Of a stretch of 64,000 nucleotides of DNA, positions 8,858-20,958 are shown piece by piece (position 1 is the stretch's first letter; the number at the start of each line of letters is the position of its first letter). The position numbers and the translations under genes are program-made. The notes beneath the pieces are model-generated. The model ran no database searches. It was given only the letters and a program-made list of their open reading frames with translations, and had not been told where the DNA came from. This stretch comes from Castanea sativa (lineage: Eukaryota > Streptophyta > Magnoliopsida > Fagales > Fagaceae), in the NCBI RefSeq assembly GCF_040712315.1, contig NC_134020.1:8450825-8514824 (forward strand), given 5' to 3'.

Positions 8858-11266
8858 TGTGAGAGACCGCAAAGGTGGCTCTCAAAAAAGAGATTTTTGG
8901 GTGCTTATTCAAGGCACCTCTCTTTTTGGGTAAGTGGTGTGGAGTCGCCACTTATTTTTTTTATACAAAAAAATAAGAAAAACTAAATACAAAATACATG
9001 ACTTAATTGTTCCTCTATCATTGATTGAATAAAAAGGTATATATTTGATAAACAGAAAATTACATGGCTTTGGGTTCTAGTTATAAACTACCAAAAATAC
9101 ATGGATTTTTGTCTTAGTTACAATCTACCCAAAAATAAAAACAAAGATAAAGCCTAGCACCTATCCAAAGACACTAAATTTGGAGGCTATGTTACGGAAT
9201 GGGAAGGTGTTAGGCACTCATTCCGCCTAGACAAAGTTTGGTCTTCTAAACTCTTGTGACCAATGTGCCTTTTTATGCATGCTATGAATGACATGTTGCA
9301 TATATGAACAAAACTAAATCACACAAATTTATTTATGAATGAATCCTCTTCTTTGTTTTAAAAAATTTCAAATCTGTTTTAGTAAAAAAAAAAACTGATT
9401 TTTGTTCGTTTAAAAATGCGAGATCTATTATTGGGAAATTAAAAAAAAAATTTGCAGTTTTGTAAAAGATCAAATTTGTTTTGTGATGATAAGAAAAATG
9501 GTTTTTGATAACAAAAAAAAAATCCGATCTATTTTTTACATGTTCAAAAAATATGAAAAAGATTTTTTTTTTTGGAAGAGAATTTCATTCATAACATAAA
9601 TTTATGCTATATGAACCAAACAAAGCAAACATAAACACAATCATGCATAATCTTTTTCTTGGTTTTAAAATTTGCATATTTTTTTTAAAATCAAATCTAT
9701 ATCTAAGAAAAATACAAATCAATTTTTAATTTGAGAAAAATTCAGATCTGCATTTATGGAAGATGTAGATCCATTTTTGTTTGAAGAAAAAAAAATCCAA
9801 ATCTACATCTAAGAAAGATGCAGATTCGTTTTTGATTGAGAAAAATTCAAATCTATATCAAGAAAGATGCAGATCTGTTTTTTAATTAAGAAAAATCTAG
9901 ATCTGCATCTAAGAAAGATGCAGGTCTATTTTTTGATTAAGAAAAATTCAGATCTACATCTAAGAAAGATGCAGATCTGTTTTTAATTTAGAAAAAGAAT
10001 TGGTTATATGCAGATTATTGAAATTAAGAAAGAGATCATAACAACTATATATAAAAAATCAAGATCATACTTTAAACAAAACAATCATTAACAATTCATG
10101 TTATGGATAAAGAAAAACATGCATCATCATAAAGAGAAAAACATAAAGAAAAGGAAAAGGGTGATTGAAAACAACCTCTTGCATGGAACACTTCTAGTTC
10201 TTGAGAGGATATTTTAGGGTTCAAAGAAATTTATTCAATCATCTTTGAAACCAAAAAACCCTAATTTCAAAGAGGGGATCAGCAAATTTGAGCAATTGGA
10301 GAGTCTAAAAGAGCGTGCCTCTCATAGCGTAAAAAAGTGTTTCTCTCTCTAGAGGGTGAAAAGTGTCAAGAGGGATCCCTCCTTGAGCGTAAAAAGAATC
10401 CCCTAAATTTTAAGAGGCATCCCCTATTTATAGAGGTTGGAATGCTGAAAAAAATCAGAAAAAACGTATGGGGGAAAATCTTTAAAAAAAAATGAAATTT
10501 GGATAAGAGTAAGCTAATTTTTCTAATCAGAACCAGTTTTGTATTTTAAACATATCTCTTTACTCCAAATTCGGATTAAGCTAAAATTGTGATAGCTGAA
10601 GGGAAATTCGATTCTCTACAACTTTTTCAGAAATAGCCTAGTCCAAATTTTGAGTTTTACTATGCCAAAAGTTCCTTAGAACGTGAATCTAAAATCTGCT
10701 ACTTGATTAGCACGTTTTTGAAATGTTTTCCAACTCTAAGACTGTATTTGGACGAATTTCAAAGTTATTTTCATGATAAACCTCATCCAAAGTGATAACT
10801 ATGACTTTTAAAATAATTATTTTGAATATAATTATCCCAGAAGCCTAATAATCCATAGTCTTTAAATATTATCAGCTTATTTGTTTTAATCCCATGCAAC
10901 AAATCTCACTTTAAGAAAAATATTTCATCAATCACATAAATTCATTTAATTATTTTAATCATTAACCAATCAAAATTGATTTCAATTAATCACATGTGAT
11001 TAGATTCACCCCATACAATGCATGCAGACCGTGTAAACTTGATCATGCGATATCTTTCAATCCGACAGTCCGATTTGGGAATCGGACATACCATCGTGAC
11101 TGTTAGAACCTCAAGCTCATTTTTATGATATGCAATGAATGAATTGATGCATGTAATGCAAGAACAAATTGATGTATGTAATGCAATCATGATTTTTGGG
11201 GTACATGGATGATCATTCCAGTCATCTTCCTTGATTAAATCATGGGTGCAAAATCAAGTATCTACA
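8858..11266 (-). mobile_element. Solo LTR of a Tat/Ogre-like gypsy element
   Basis: On the minus strand it starts TGTAGATACTTGATTTTGC and ends GGTCTCTCACA. A perfect 5-bp duplication ATAGA (plus strand, 8853-8857 and 11267-11271) flanks it, and joining the flanks restores the sequence seen in copy B near 37570. TGTAGAYAC-type starts and an internal GTGGCGACTCCAC are typical of Tat-lineage LTRs. No coding sequence is seen; the span is T/A-rich and non-coding. Confidence 0.75.
9685..10015. repeat. Tandem repeats of about 60 bp in the Tat-type LTR
   Basis: Five to six degenerate units of the form 'aatctacatctaagaaagatgcagatctgttttt...gaaaaattc' follow one another. Such arrays are common in U3 of large plant LTRs. 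Confidence 0.8.
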
Positions 11267-11271
11267 ATAGA

Positions 11272-11731
11272 TGTTATACATAATTAGTGGGTTTTAGGGT
11301 AAAATGGTTATTTATGCCTTTCTCTTAGGATTTTCTAGTCCTTCCCGTCAAAAAGAGTGATATGAGTGTTAAGTATAAGAGATTACTTAATCGTACTCAT
11401 CACAAACACGAGCCACAAAGTTCACTTGCTTAATTGTGTATTGAGATGCTCATCTACGCTATAAAAAATACAAAGTTTAGAAAATTTTGTTTCAATGGCC
11501 ATCCAAGGTACACAAGTACCAATACACACAAACACACATTGTTTTTTGTATTTTTTTTATTTTTTGATTCTTTAAATTTTTATGAAAAGCAAAATAAACA
11601 AAAATTGAAAAACAACCAAACAAAAATATAAAGAAACACACAAAGCATAAAACTAGACTAACTCAAAATAGGAAAGCAAAACAGACAAGTAATGCATAAC
11701 CATAAGGGGAGGGAGAGAAAAAGTGACTGAA
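11272..11731 (-). other. Non-coding spacer of copy II (gag to ORF2, part 2)
   Basis: No ORF of note is seen. It is homologous to about 37570-38040 in copy B, including 'tttatgcctttctcttaggattttt' and the A-rich stretch after the gag stop. Confidence 0.6.
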
Positions 11732-13450
11732 TCACTTTGAGCCTTTTTCCTTCCACACTTTGGAACAACCTTTCCTTTGCGAGAACCTTTGATCTGGAGG
11801 TGAAGGGGAAGAATTGAAACCATTCAAATTTGAAAGAAATATGAGGGCCTTAAAAAGATCTCCCAAAGGTGCAATAGAGGATGGAAACTGATTTTGGTTT
11901 CCAGACGAGAGCATATTATTGCTTTGTTGAGTGGCTAATCACTTATAGCAATTTGGACAAGAATGCCCTGAAGCTCCATAGTGATGACAGAAATGCGGCT
12001 TCTTCGATTGAGACTTTTTGCTATTTACTTTCTTAGTCTTAGGGTTTCTAGTCTCTTTCTTTTCAACTTTAGAGGGTGCTCCTAAAATAGATTTGCCTTT
12101 ATCTATGTTCTTACTAGCTATTTCAGTTTTAAATTCATTATTCTCAGAATTAACATTATCAGCAGATGAGATAAACACAGTTGTATTAGAGAAGGCAATA
12201 TTAGGATAAGAGAAATCATACCCCAAATCGGTTTTGTCAGAAGCAGCTTTCTGAAAGCTAAGCATCTCATCGAGCTTTGCACTAGAAGTCTTCTCCAATT
12301 GAGCTCTAACTTGGAACAATTTTGCTTCAAGCTTCTTTGTCCTTTCAACAAGGATGTTGTTCTCGAACCGCAAAACTCCAATGGTTTGATTTGCATCATC
12401 AACCTTTGTAGAAAGCTCCTCTCGATCTAGCTTCACATCACTCAGCTTCTTGGTGGCCAGCCTATACAGTTATTCATGATTCTCAGGCTCGGTGTCACTC
12501 AAGGTAACAGTAAGAGCCTTGCTTTTCCCAATTGACTTGAGATATGTTAGACATTCTTGTTTCATGTGTCCAAAACCTTGACATCCGAAGCACTTTGGTC
12601 TAAAGGGAATAGTGTACTGACCGCCATCCTTAGCATCCTTCTTTCCTCTATCTTGGCTTTTGAATTAAGAAGAACTAGATTGCTTACAGTCCTTATCAAA
12701 TCCTTTCGCATTGGCATTCTTCATGAACTTCTTGAACTGCGTAGTGATGTAGGACTTCATCTTGAAATTTTCATCATTTGAAGACTCATCAGCCTCATTG
12801 CATATGGCCTTCAGTGCCATGCTCTTACTTTCGCTTCCTTGTCCAATTCTAGTCAAACCCAATTCATAGGTTTACAAGTTGCCAACCAGCTCAATTAAAG
12901 GAATTTTGTCAATGTTCTTTGATTCTTCAATGACAGTGATCTTGGCATGGAATCTCTCAAGTAGAAATCTAAGCACCTTTCTCACAATCTTAGGTTTGAG
13001 AATCTATTCTCCAAGATTAAATGTTGAGTTGACTATGTCCTTCAGCTTGGCATAAAGCTCATCGAATGACTCATCCTCCTCCATCTTGATCTCCTCAAAT
13101 CTTGTAGTAAGCCTTTGGAGCTTAGAATTATTGACGGCTTTGCTTCCTTCATAGGTAGTCTGAAGAATGGTCCACACTTCCATAGCAGTTTCAGTTGAGG
13201 ATTCTTGAACTCCTCATTGGTCATCGCACTGAATAGGGCATTCAATGCTTTACTATTGAAGTTTGCCGCTTTGATCTTGGCCCTATCCCAATCTGTCGAC
13301 ACTTCCTTTGACTTAATCCAGGCAATCTCCACAGTTTACCACACCTTTTTTATCTAAAGACTGTAAGAAAGCTCTCTTGCGTACTATCCAGTATGCATTG
13401 TTAGTGCTATCAAATAAAGGAGGTATAATAAAAAATTGACCTCCATCCAT
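11732..13450 (-). pseudogene. Copia-type gag-like ORF1 of copy II
   Basis: The likely start is the ATG at 13450 (MDGGQFFIIPPLFD). In order: a UBN2-type copia gag domain (NNAYWIVRKRAFLQSL; IKAANFNSKALNALFSAM), a charged linker (KSYITTQFKKFMKNANAKG), a coiled coil (12436-12240), and a zinc knuckle near 11990-11945 (CHHYGASGHSCPNC). The knuckle's second Cys is Tyr, so a zinc ligand is lost. A TGA follows NCYK, and the frame then runs to a stop at 11732 (...SKVWKEKGSK). There are frameshifts at about 13330 and 13200. Gag would form the virus-like particle and bind RNA. No pol follows, which suggests a gag-only, non-autonomous element. Confidence 0.8.
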
Positions 13451-13507
13451 GACAAATAGGGGTCAATGAATCACACAGTAAAGATTAAACCTAATCAGAG
13501 TGTGCTC

Positions 13508-13519
13508 GTTCTGATACCA
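13508..13519 (-). other. Primer-binding site of copy II
   Basis: The minus strand reads TGGTATCAGAAC, two bases after the LTR end. It is one base off TGGTATCAGAGC, the complement of the initiator tRNA-Met 3' end used by most plant copia elements. Confidence 0.8.
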
Positions 13520-13521
13520 CT

Positions 13522-14470
13522 TGATAGGGCAAAATTGGATTGACCCCTTTGGAAAATTAATCAATTAATTATCCAAGTTAATTAATTAAATCAATTTAAA
13601 ATGCAATGGTGTGGTCACACAAACAAATCACCAACTAAACTAAATGCAGCGGAATATAAATTTGACATGGGTGATTTGTTTACAAATTGGAAAAACCATT
13701 GAGGCAAAACCCCACCGGGTGAATTTAAAGTCACCACTCTCGAGAATCCACTATTATCAAGCAATTACAAGTAAAAGGAATCCTAGTACCCAATACCAAC
13801 CTACAGTTGAGCCCTTTCCCTAATACCCAATTGGACTTGTATTGTAGCGGTAATCTCTCCATTCAATGCACGAATCCCAGTACGTGACTAACCAATGATG
13901 CACAGATCCTAGTATGTGACTAACACACCAACTTGAGGAAGATGTTGGCTGTAAAGTTCTTCAGTTCATCAACAATTAAGATTAGGAAGCTCCTTGGTCA
14001 CAAAACCCTTGGAATAAGACGCAGTAGCTTCTAAAGAGAGAATATAGTGAACTAGAGCAATTTTTGCCTTCGGTCACAATATGCATGTATTATCACTTTG
14101 CATCACCTTGTGATGGCTCTTAAAATAATCTTTATATATGTTCAGGGTTGTGAGAAAAGAAGCCCTACAAAAATACTCAAGGATATGGGTGTAATCAGAT
14201 CTGGAAAACCTGATTTCGTAATTCTTGACAGATACAGCTTGTGTCGAGCTTCAGCAGTAATTCTCAATAGAAAGGATTCTGTTGAGACTTCTGTCGAGCT
14301 TTAATGAGCAGCACATTCTTCACTTGTTTCTTGGTCAGATTTGCATGGCTTTAATACTAAACTTGAACACTTGTTTCTTGAAGTACTAAACATATCTTAG
14401 ATCTACCCAATTACAAGTAAAGTGCTTTTTGTCAAAGGATTAGCCAATTACATAAAATATGTCCCTAACA
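13522..14470 (-). mobile_element. 5' LTR of copy II
   Basis: It is about 949 bp with TGTTAGGGACATATT ... GCCCTATCA ends on the minus strand. It pairs with the PBS just inside and is homologous to 33334-34312 and the split LTR at 39669. TCGA minirepeats lie at 14218-14305. Its right neighbour at 14471 is gypsy G1 RNase H sequence, so copy II inserted into G1. Confidence 0.85.
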
Positions 14471-14890
14471 TATCGTACATTAAATGTTCCTAGTCTTGTT
14501 CCCCATTTTGCTATCCTCCTAATGAAATCCGACTTCCTCAAAAGTGATTGTAGGGGGTACTTGGTCAATACCCATACTTTATGAGCTTGGAAATAATGTG
14601 GTAGTTTCCTCGTAGCATGCACCAATGCCAATGCCATTTTCTCCAATAGCAAATATTGAGTCTCTGCATCTACCAACGTTTTGCTGAGATAATATACCGA
14701 TCTCTGGATCCCCTTCTGTTGTCTAATCAACACCGAACTAATGGCATGGTTGGATACTGCCAAATACATATATAAAACCTCTTTGGGCTCAGGTCGAGAT
14801 AAAATAGGTGGACTTGCTAAGTAAGACTTTAAGTCTCTAAATTGTTATAACTGCTCCTAGTCAACTTGTTCCTTCTGTTCAATCTCATGG
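14471..14890 (-). pseudogene. RT C-terminus and RNase H fragment of G1
   Basis: The translation shows the end of the RT thumb and the RNase H start: FRDLKSYLASPPILS, then MYLAVSNHAISSVLIRQ, QRSVYYLSKTLVDAETQYL and KYPLQSLLRKSD. The YLAVS block lacks the usual catalytic Asp of the RNase H domain, as is common for the Tat tether-type RNase H. It is cut by copy II at 14471. The missing palm domain makes RT activity impossible. Confidence 0.75.
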
Positions 14891-14959
14891 GTTATTGCTG
14901 CCACCAAGCATTGCCTTGCTACTTTTTAATTGGCCTAATCTACAGCGACTCCATCTTTA

Positions 14960-15354
14960 GCAGGGAACTTGATCTTCTAATGTAGTGTAGATTGTACTGC
15001 CCCCATAGCATGAATCCAAGGACACCCTAAAATCACCGTGTATGGCGAAAAGGCGTTTACCACAATAAAATTTACTTCCACTTCTTTTCCTTCAGTCACC
15101 ATTGGGAGTTTTATAACCCCCGAGAGTCACGACTCTCCCATCAAACCCTACAAGCGAGGTGTCATATCCATGGTTTTAAAATTCGGACTGGACCGGCTGG
15201 TACAACCGAAAATAGAAGGAAAACCGGGCATTAATTCGGTCTGATTATTGTTAAAAACCGAAAATAGAAGAAAAACCGTTAAAACCAAAAACTAGTACTG
15301 TTAAACTGGTTTTTAGTAGTTCTTCATTAAAACTTCAGATGCTGTTTTTTTTTT

Positions 15355-15386
<32 letters not shown>

Positions 15387-16500
15387 TTTTGTTTCAGAGT
15401 TGAGAGGAGAGATTTTTTCTTTTGAAGATGTTCTCAAGCCTGAAGTGGTGAAGCCTAAGACACCAACAGTGGCCCCAAAAACATCAAATCTCCTATCTTT
15501 GTGTCGAGGAAGGAGCCCAAAAACCAAGCAAATTTACAATGATTTGAACAGTCCACATCAGTCTTTGTTTGCTGCTCTTGCACAGTTGCACTTGCACATA
15601 CCCATATTGATGAGAAAGACACAAAGAGGGAGATAATATTGAAAAGGGAAATGAAAGTTTAGCAAAAAGTAGAATACGAAAGAATAAGTTCAGATATGTT
15701 GTTTGAAAGTTAGACTAAAACGTGTGGCTTGGTGTGGATGAAGTAGATTTTCAAGATGTGTGGTGGGTGTGATATAAACGTGTAAATGTAGGATAAGTGG
15801 GAAAAAAATATCAAGTGGGCAATGATATTGTTATCCATTGGTGACTTACTTTTTGTGATTTGACAAATTAAAGAGTAACTAAAAATGGTTTGTAATTCTT
15901 ACACTTGACCTTTTTATGGTTTTTTTTTTTCTGGTTGAATTTTGTTAAGTGGTGTCCAAAAGTTGGTAAGTTAATATTTAATGTTTTACTATTATTTAAT
16001 TTTTTAGTTAAAATGATTAGTTATAAAATTATTTATTTATTTTTATAATTAATAATTATTTATTTATTATTTATGACATTATCGGTTCGACCACCAGTTG
16101 GACCCCGGTCGAACCATAAAACTGGTAAACACTCCTTATTCCGGTTCTTTCACCGTACCAGTTTTTAAAACCATGGTCATATCTACTCAAATCCTCGGGC
16201 TTCAACCCCAGCCCCTTATATAGATCGGGGTACATGATCTCAGCTCCACTCCCTTGATCTACCATGACTCTCTCTACCAGGAATCCGCCAATCCGAGAAG
16301 CCACCACCAAGGCATCATCATGTGGCTGGGACGTTCCTTCCAAATCTACTTCACCAAAAGTGATCGATCCTCCTAGGCCTCTTCTTAGGTTAGTATGTAA
16401 CGTCTGCTTCAGGTAGCGTTACTACACTCAATATGCCCCTTTGATTGCTCAAACTTACTCCTATAGAGGTTGCATGAATATCCTCAATAAAACCAAGGGA
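14960..16500 (-). pseudogene. Retropepsin region of G1, split by a hAT-like element
   Basis: An aspartic protease fold is suggested by FLVERVMVDQGSGAEIMY (a DQGS version of the DTGS site) and, beyond the insertion, TVILG-type and AMGAVQSTLH sequence near 15020. The hAT-like element 15169-16175 lies between YKGLGLKPEDLSRYD and the downstream part. The two parts join in frame when the insertion and one target copy are set aside. Stops occur at several places. Confidence 0.7.
15169..16175. mobile_element. Non-autonomous hAT-like DNA transposon
   Basis: The ends are inverted: CATGGTTTTAAAA at the left, TTTTAAAACCATG at the right. A perfect 8-bp target duplication GTCATATC flanks it (15161-15168 and 16176-16183), the size expected of hAT. 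No transposase is seen in the 1,007 bp; there is a GA tract near 15357 and A/T-rich sequence. Subterminal sequence is rich in CCGG/CGGT (GGACCGG, CCGGTC). Confidence 0.85.
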
Positions 16501-16535
16501 GGGGGAAGTGGATGGTCACTTCGATGTCTCAATCC

Positions 16536-17911
16536 CTAGCCTACGCTTATCCTTTCTTGGCCAACCAAAAATTCCTTGAAATGCCCTGCTTTTACAAGTT
16601 GCTCCAAGTGATCCTTCAACACGCAGCACTGCTCGGTAGTATGACCTTTTTCTCTATGATAAGTACAATATAAGCTTTGATTCCTTCGTGCCGGGTCCCC
16701 ACCTATCTTCCCCAACCATTGGAAATAAGGTTCATTCTTAATGCGCTCAAGGATCTTATAGACAAGCTCCTTGAACGTCACATTAACTCCCTTTAGTGCG
16801 CTGTGTCAAGCCCACACCGGGGGCCCTTGGCTCCCTCCTAGCTCTTTGTTGAAACCTCAGGCCGATACGCTTTATGGTATTGTGAAGAAGCCAGAGCTTT
16901 ACCTTTGCCTTGTATTCGATTGTCTTCTAACCTCTTATACTCTTCAATCCTCATAAATTGATGCATGTTCTCAAGAGGCCGCATGGTCAAAGAATCCTTC
17001 AACTCTAACTCCTCAAGGAGACCAAGTCGGAAGGTGCTAGTGTTTGCCCGCCCATTCCCCTCTTCTATCTCATTGTATAGCTCTTAATACCTATTCACAT
17101 AAAATCGGAAGGTTTCCTCAGTTCTCATCCTCATGGATAATAAGGCACCTATCGACTGAGGAACTTTACTACACGTTATAAATCATGCCCTGAACGCCTG
17201 CATCAACTCCTCGAAGTTTTGAATAGACCCTTTCTTTAAATCGTTAAATCACCTCATAGTCGTCAGTCCAAGATTGGACAGGAACACCTTACACATTAGA
17301 CCATCATTTTGGGAATAGAGCGACATCATTTGAATATAGTGACTTACATGCTCTACCAGGTCGGTTTTTTCATCATAAATGGTGAATAGTGGTCAGGTGA
17401 ATTGTCTCGACATTTTCGTTTGCTCAATTTTGTTGGTGAAGGGTGAACGGGCAACTTTCCTCACTGCCCTACTTATGGCATCCAACGCAGCATCATGGTG
17501 CTCGTGCCTATCATGATAGGGAGATTCATGATGATGTCTCCTAGTTTCACGAGATCTATCCCTCAATAGTCGTGAACCACTGCCCCAAGATGACTCTCCT
17601 CTGGTGTAATCAGGATCATCAGACGAGTCTTCTTGGTCCCTTGTACGCCGTTGACCGCTCAGCTCAATCTCCAAGTCCTTAACTTGCTTTCAAAAATTCG
17701 CTAGCTCTCTTTCTCATTCGTTGAGACGAGAGCGATTAGGGATGTAAGACATAGTTCGCTCCTTTTGTGAAGATCCTTCATTCAAGTCATGTCTAGTCTG
17801 ATGCCCCTCTTGCATGTGTTGCTGTTCTCCTCTACGCTCCCTTTCCAACCTCCTACGACCCCTTAAGGAAGCCCTCAAATGATTTCCCCAACAGAGCCAG
17901 CTTAAAGCCAT
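16536..17911 (-). pseudogene. gag of G1
   Basis: Translation from the ATG at 17911 (MALSWLCWGNHLRASL) gives a charged N-terminal region, then a retrotransposon gag domain (QMMSLYSQNDGLMCKVFLSN, FEELMQAFRA, RMRTEETFRFYVNRY, LLEELELKDSLTM). A CX2HX4HX4C knuckle follows near 16665-16635 (CTYHREKGHTTEQC), with all four ligands kept. At least six in-frame stops and shifts break it. Confidence 0.8.
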
Positions 17912-17925
17912 TAATTGAGTAGGAT

Positions 17926-17944
17926 TCCCACAGACGGCGCCGAT
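17926..17944 (-). other. Primer-binding site region of G1
   Basis: ATCGGCGCCGTCTGTGGGA on the minus strand lies just inside the LTR end (ACCACA). This GGCGCCGTCTGTGGGA string is common at this place in plant gypsy elements; the tRNA is not assigned. Confidence 0.6.
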
Positions 17945-19125
17945 TGTGGTGCTTTAATCTTGCTAAAGTAGATAAGCAAGAGAGTGAATTTGGGCTCCAA
18001 ATCTATTTGTTGGTGTGATTCCTCACAGTCCTACAGGCTAGCCTCAAGTGAAGCCTAAATTGCCTAACTACGAGCTCTTGTGTGGTTGCTAGCCCAATTC
18101 TTCTCTTTATTGTAGAGCTTACCTTTTTCTCTGTCTCCTTTCTCAGCCTGTTTTCCTCTCCCCCCTTTTTTTTCTTTCTTCCTCTTCTTCTTAAATGAGT
18201 AGTGGGGTTCAAATCATTAGCTTTTCACTAAGTTTCATGCAATCCCACTTTCACTCAAAATCCAAAGGAATTGTCACATCTTCTGAGGATTCTCTTGAAA
18301 CTTGTTCCAGATGCCCAATAGTCGGCAAGGACCTCCTAAAAGCACTCCTAGTGTTCAGTGACTATCGAAGCTTTAGTCACCAAAATTCTCTACTTTTACT
18401 TTAATCTCATAATGTCTGAATGGTTAACATTGGGCCGAGATGTGATCGAACACTTAACGAGTTCACCGAGTATCGCTCTTTGGATCCATATATACTTGTT
18501 GTTGGGCCAGGCCCATCCCAACAAAATGCAGGCCACCCCAAATCCTCTGGGGTTATTCTTGGCTTACAAGTTTGGGACTAAGTTTGGAGGGTCGGTGCCG
18601 ATCACCTAGCCCAAGTCCCCTACAGTGACAAAAAAATGCCCCTTGTCATTCTTGCGCCTCCACTAGGGAGTCAACCATAAATGAAGAATCACCATGCCTC
18701 CTAAGTTGCTAAACATCTATTAGTACGGAACTCAACATATTAGACATCTAGTAGCACAAAGTCAGCACTCCATAGTTGTAACTGATGCCAAATTTTAGAA
18801 GTAGTGGCCTCCACTGCCTAGCTGCACCAGATGCTGATCTCCAGCAATAACAACCTGCACTATCCAACTGTACCTGATGCAAAATTTCGATAGTAACAGT
18901 ATGTAACATAGCCACACTTTAAGTGAACTCTAGTAGTAACAATCTGCACCTTGTTGGAACTAATGCTGAACTTCAATAGTAACAGTCTGCACTATCCAGC
19001 CATACCTGATGTTGAATTCTAGCAGTAACAGTTTGTACCACAGCCACACCCGAAGCTAAAATCTAGTAATAACAGTCTTAGTAATCTAAGCCCCTTAAAG
19101 GAAGCTCATAATCCACACAAGCAAT
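17945..19125 (-). mobile_element. 5' LTR of G1 (truncated by T1)
   Basis: The 3' boundary is CACA at 17945. The start is not seen because T1 begins at 19126. No gene is present. The left part contains a pyrimidine-rich stretch (18120-18190). Confidence 0.6.
18780..19075. repeat. Tandem repeats in the G1 LTR
   Basis: About five degenerate units of 55-60 bp contain 'agtaacagtctgcac...cagcc.tacctgatgctgaa'. They lie in the U3 side of the LTR. Confidence 0.75.
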
Positions 19126-20937
19126 TGTAGACACCGCATTTTATACCCCTTACTACTCGGGCCCCTATTGCCCAATAATGCAATAATTCTAAGACCCAAT
19201 GTTGTTTAAGGCCCAATCAGATGCTAAATTGACTTGAGAAATGTTAAAATGGAACATATAAATTTTAGTGAGTAAATAAATCTATTTTGGAAAAAGTGAA
19301 ACCAAATGAACCTTGGCATGTGCATGCAGGAATCAACCTGCGTGCGCAGCCATGATCATGAGCACGCAAGCACGATCTTGTGCATGCATGGAGGATTCCA
19401 AAAACATAAATAAGGAAATTTTTCTACATTAATGTTGAGGTTTGAAACGAATCCCACATCGTCTAGAAGTCATTCCAAACCTTTATTTTCTCAATATAAA
19501 TAGCTGTACATGATACCTTTTCAAGACACACAGAAATCCTACGAGAAAACACTAAGGTTCACTAGAAATAGTGAATCATAGAGGGAGTTTTTCACAAAAC
19601 ATCCTTAAGTCAAATTTTCTTTTGATTAGGGCCTTTTCTGGCCTTGATCTTCGAGTTTAAGATTACTAATCACTCTTTTTGTTAATTGTGAATAGATTTG
19701 ATTGTGGGAAATGGTAAAAAATCAAGCCTAGGAGCTTTTTTTTTGAGGTATTGATTTCAAAACTCTTTTCTCTCTTTTTTCTGCCTTTAATCTTGTTTAT
19801 TTATTTGTTTTTATGCTTTATATGTTTATTTAATCTAGGATTACGTAGTTGAATGTTTTAAAGCATGTTAGAATGTTAGATTTAGTGCTTTGAAGTTCTC
19901 CCTTGTTTGTTGTGTTGCTAGAGTTTTTGGGCTGAAGCCCACGTGCACATATTCTTGGCTATGTGCATAGGCTTGTTCATGCGTGTGCATGATCCTACCT
20001 AGAAACCCTAATTTTATTTCATTTGTTCTTGTTTCTGTTTTCACATGTAATACTTCTATTTAGACCATTTTTGTGTATTTATTCTTTTAAGCTTCTATTT
20101 CACATGTTTAATTGTTTGTTTGCCTTTCACATGCTAGAATTAGGATTTATCTTGTGTTTTCTTGTTTAGATACCATGAGCACGCATTCACACGTTCATGC
20201 ATAATGCCATAGGTGTTGAGTTGCTACAAGGTAGGTAAGGTAAGTCATGCATTCATATGAACATGCATCTTTGAATATGTTTTTGTTTAATGATAGACTT
20301 GACCATGTTTGTTTGGAAGAGTTATGCTTAATCACATGTTTTCCTGAATCTTTTAATGCCTGTAGTTTTGCCTTGAATATGATATGATGACATGATTTTT
20401 TTGTTGCCTATTCCCATCTTGATTCAATGATACATGCTTCTATCTTGGATGAGATATGATGATAGTAACATGTTAGGGTTTATGCCATACCATGCTAGAT
20501 GGATGCTGGGTTGGTTCGACATGTATGTTAGATGAATGTTAAGAGATGCCATGCTAAATAAATGTTAGGGTATATGATGTGATGATATGCATGATTAGAT
20601 GTATGCTAGGGTTTATGATGGGTGACAAGCATGATGGATGTATGGTTAGGGATGATTGATGTCATGTTGTATGCCTAGATGAATGTTAGTGTGTGTGTGA
20701 GTATAGATACAATATTAAATGTGCATTTAATAGGGTTAAAACATAAGACATAATGAGAAGAAGCCAACCTTAAGGTTGGGCTGTTTTGGGTGACTAACAC
20801 CTTCCCAAGATCGGACCTTAACTCCAAACCCATATCTCTCGTAGTAAGATAAAAAAAAGGTCCTTCCTCAAGAGGACGCTATATATATGATTCCTAGACC
20901 ATTGCAAAAACTAAGTGGCAACTCCCTGTTGTGTCCA
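19126..20937 (+). mobile_element. 5' LTR of T1
   Basis: About 1,812 bp, TGTAGACACC ... TGTGTCCA, ended by the PBS at 20941. Short degenerate repeats of 'gatgaatgttagggtttatg' type lie at about 20450-20700. No ORF of note. Confidence 0.7.
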
Positions 20938-20940
20938 TAG

Positions 20941-20958
20941 TGGCGACTCCACTAAGGA
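20941..20958 (+). other. Primer-binding site of T1
   Basis: TGGCGACTCCACTAAGGA follows the LTR end. TGGCGACTCC is the usual PBS of Ogre/Tat elements, reported as tRNA-Arg. Confidence 0.65.

Larger units (their letters stand above)
3862..14470 (-). mobile_element. Copia-type non-autonomous element, copy II
   Basis: In minus-strand order: 5' LTR (14470-13522), initiator-Met-type PBS, gag-like ORF1 (13450-11732), a non-coding spacer, accessory ORF2 (7348-4737), PPT and a truncated 3' LTR (4230-3863). No protease, integrase, RT or RNase H is seen, so it looks like a large non-autonomous derivative that needed a partner. A Tat-type solo LTR (8858-11266) and a 1.4-kb solo LTR (5070-6476) inserted later. 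The outer 3' LTR end is lost at the inverted junction with copy I. Confidence 0.7.
14471..19125 (-). mobile_element. Decayed gypsy element G1 (gag, protease, RNase H, 5' LTR)
   Basis: In minus order: LTR (19125-17945), PBS, gag, protease, the last part of RT joined directly to protease, then RNase H cut off by copy II at 14471. The CX2HX4HX4C knuckle and gag style place it near the Tat branch. The RT core with its YxDD box is absent, so an internal deletion lies near 14890-14960. A hAT-like element sits in the protease. Its LTR is cut at 19125 by T1. Confidence 0.7.

Noticed and set aside
14098..14304. Plus-strand frame inside the copy II LTR
   Set aside because: Antisense to the LTR and not open in the homologous LTRs.
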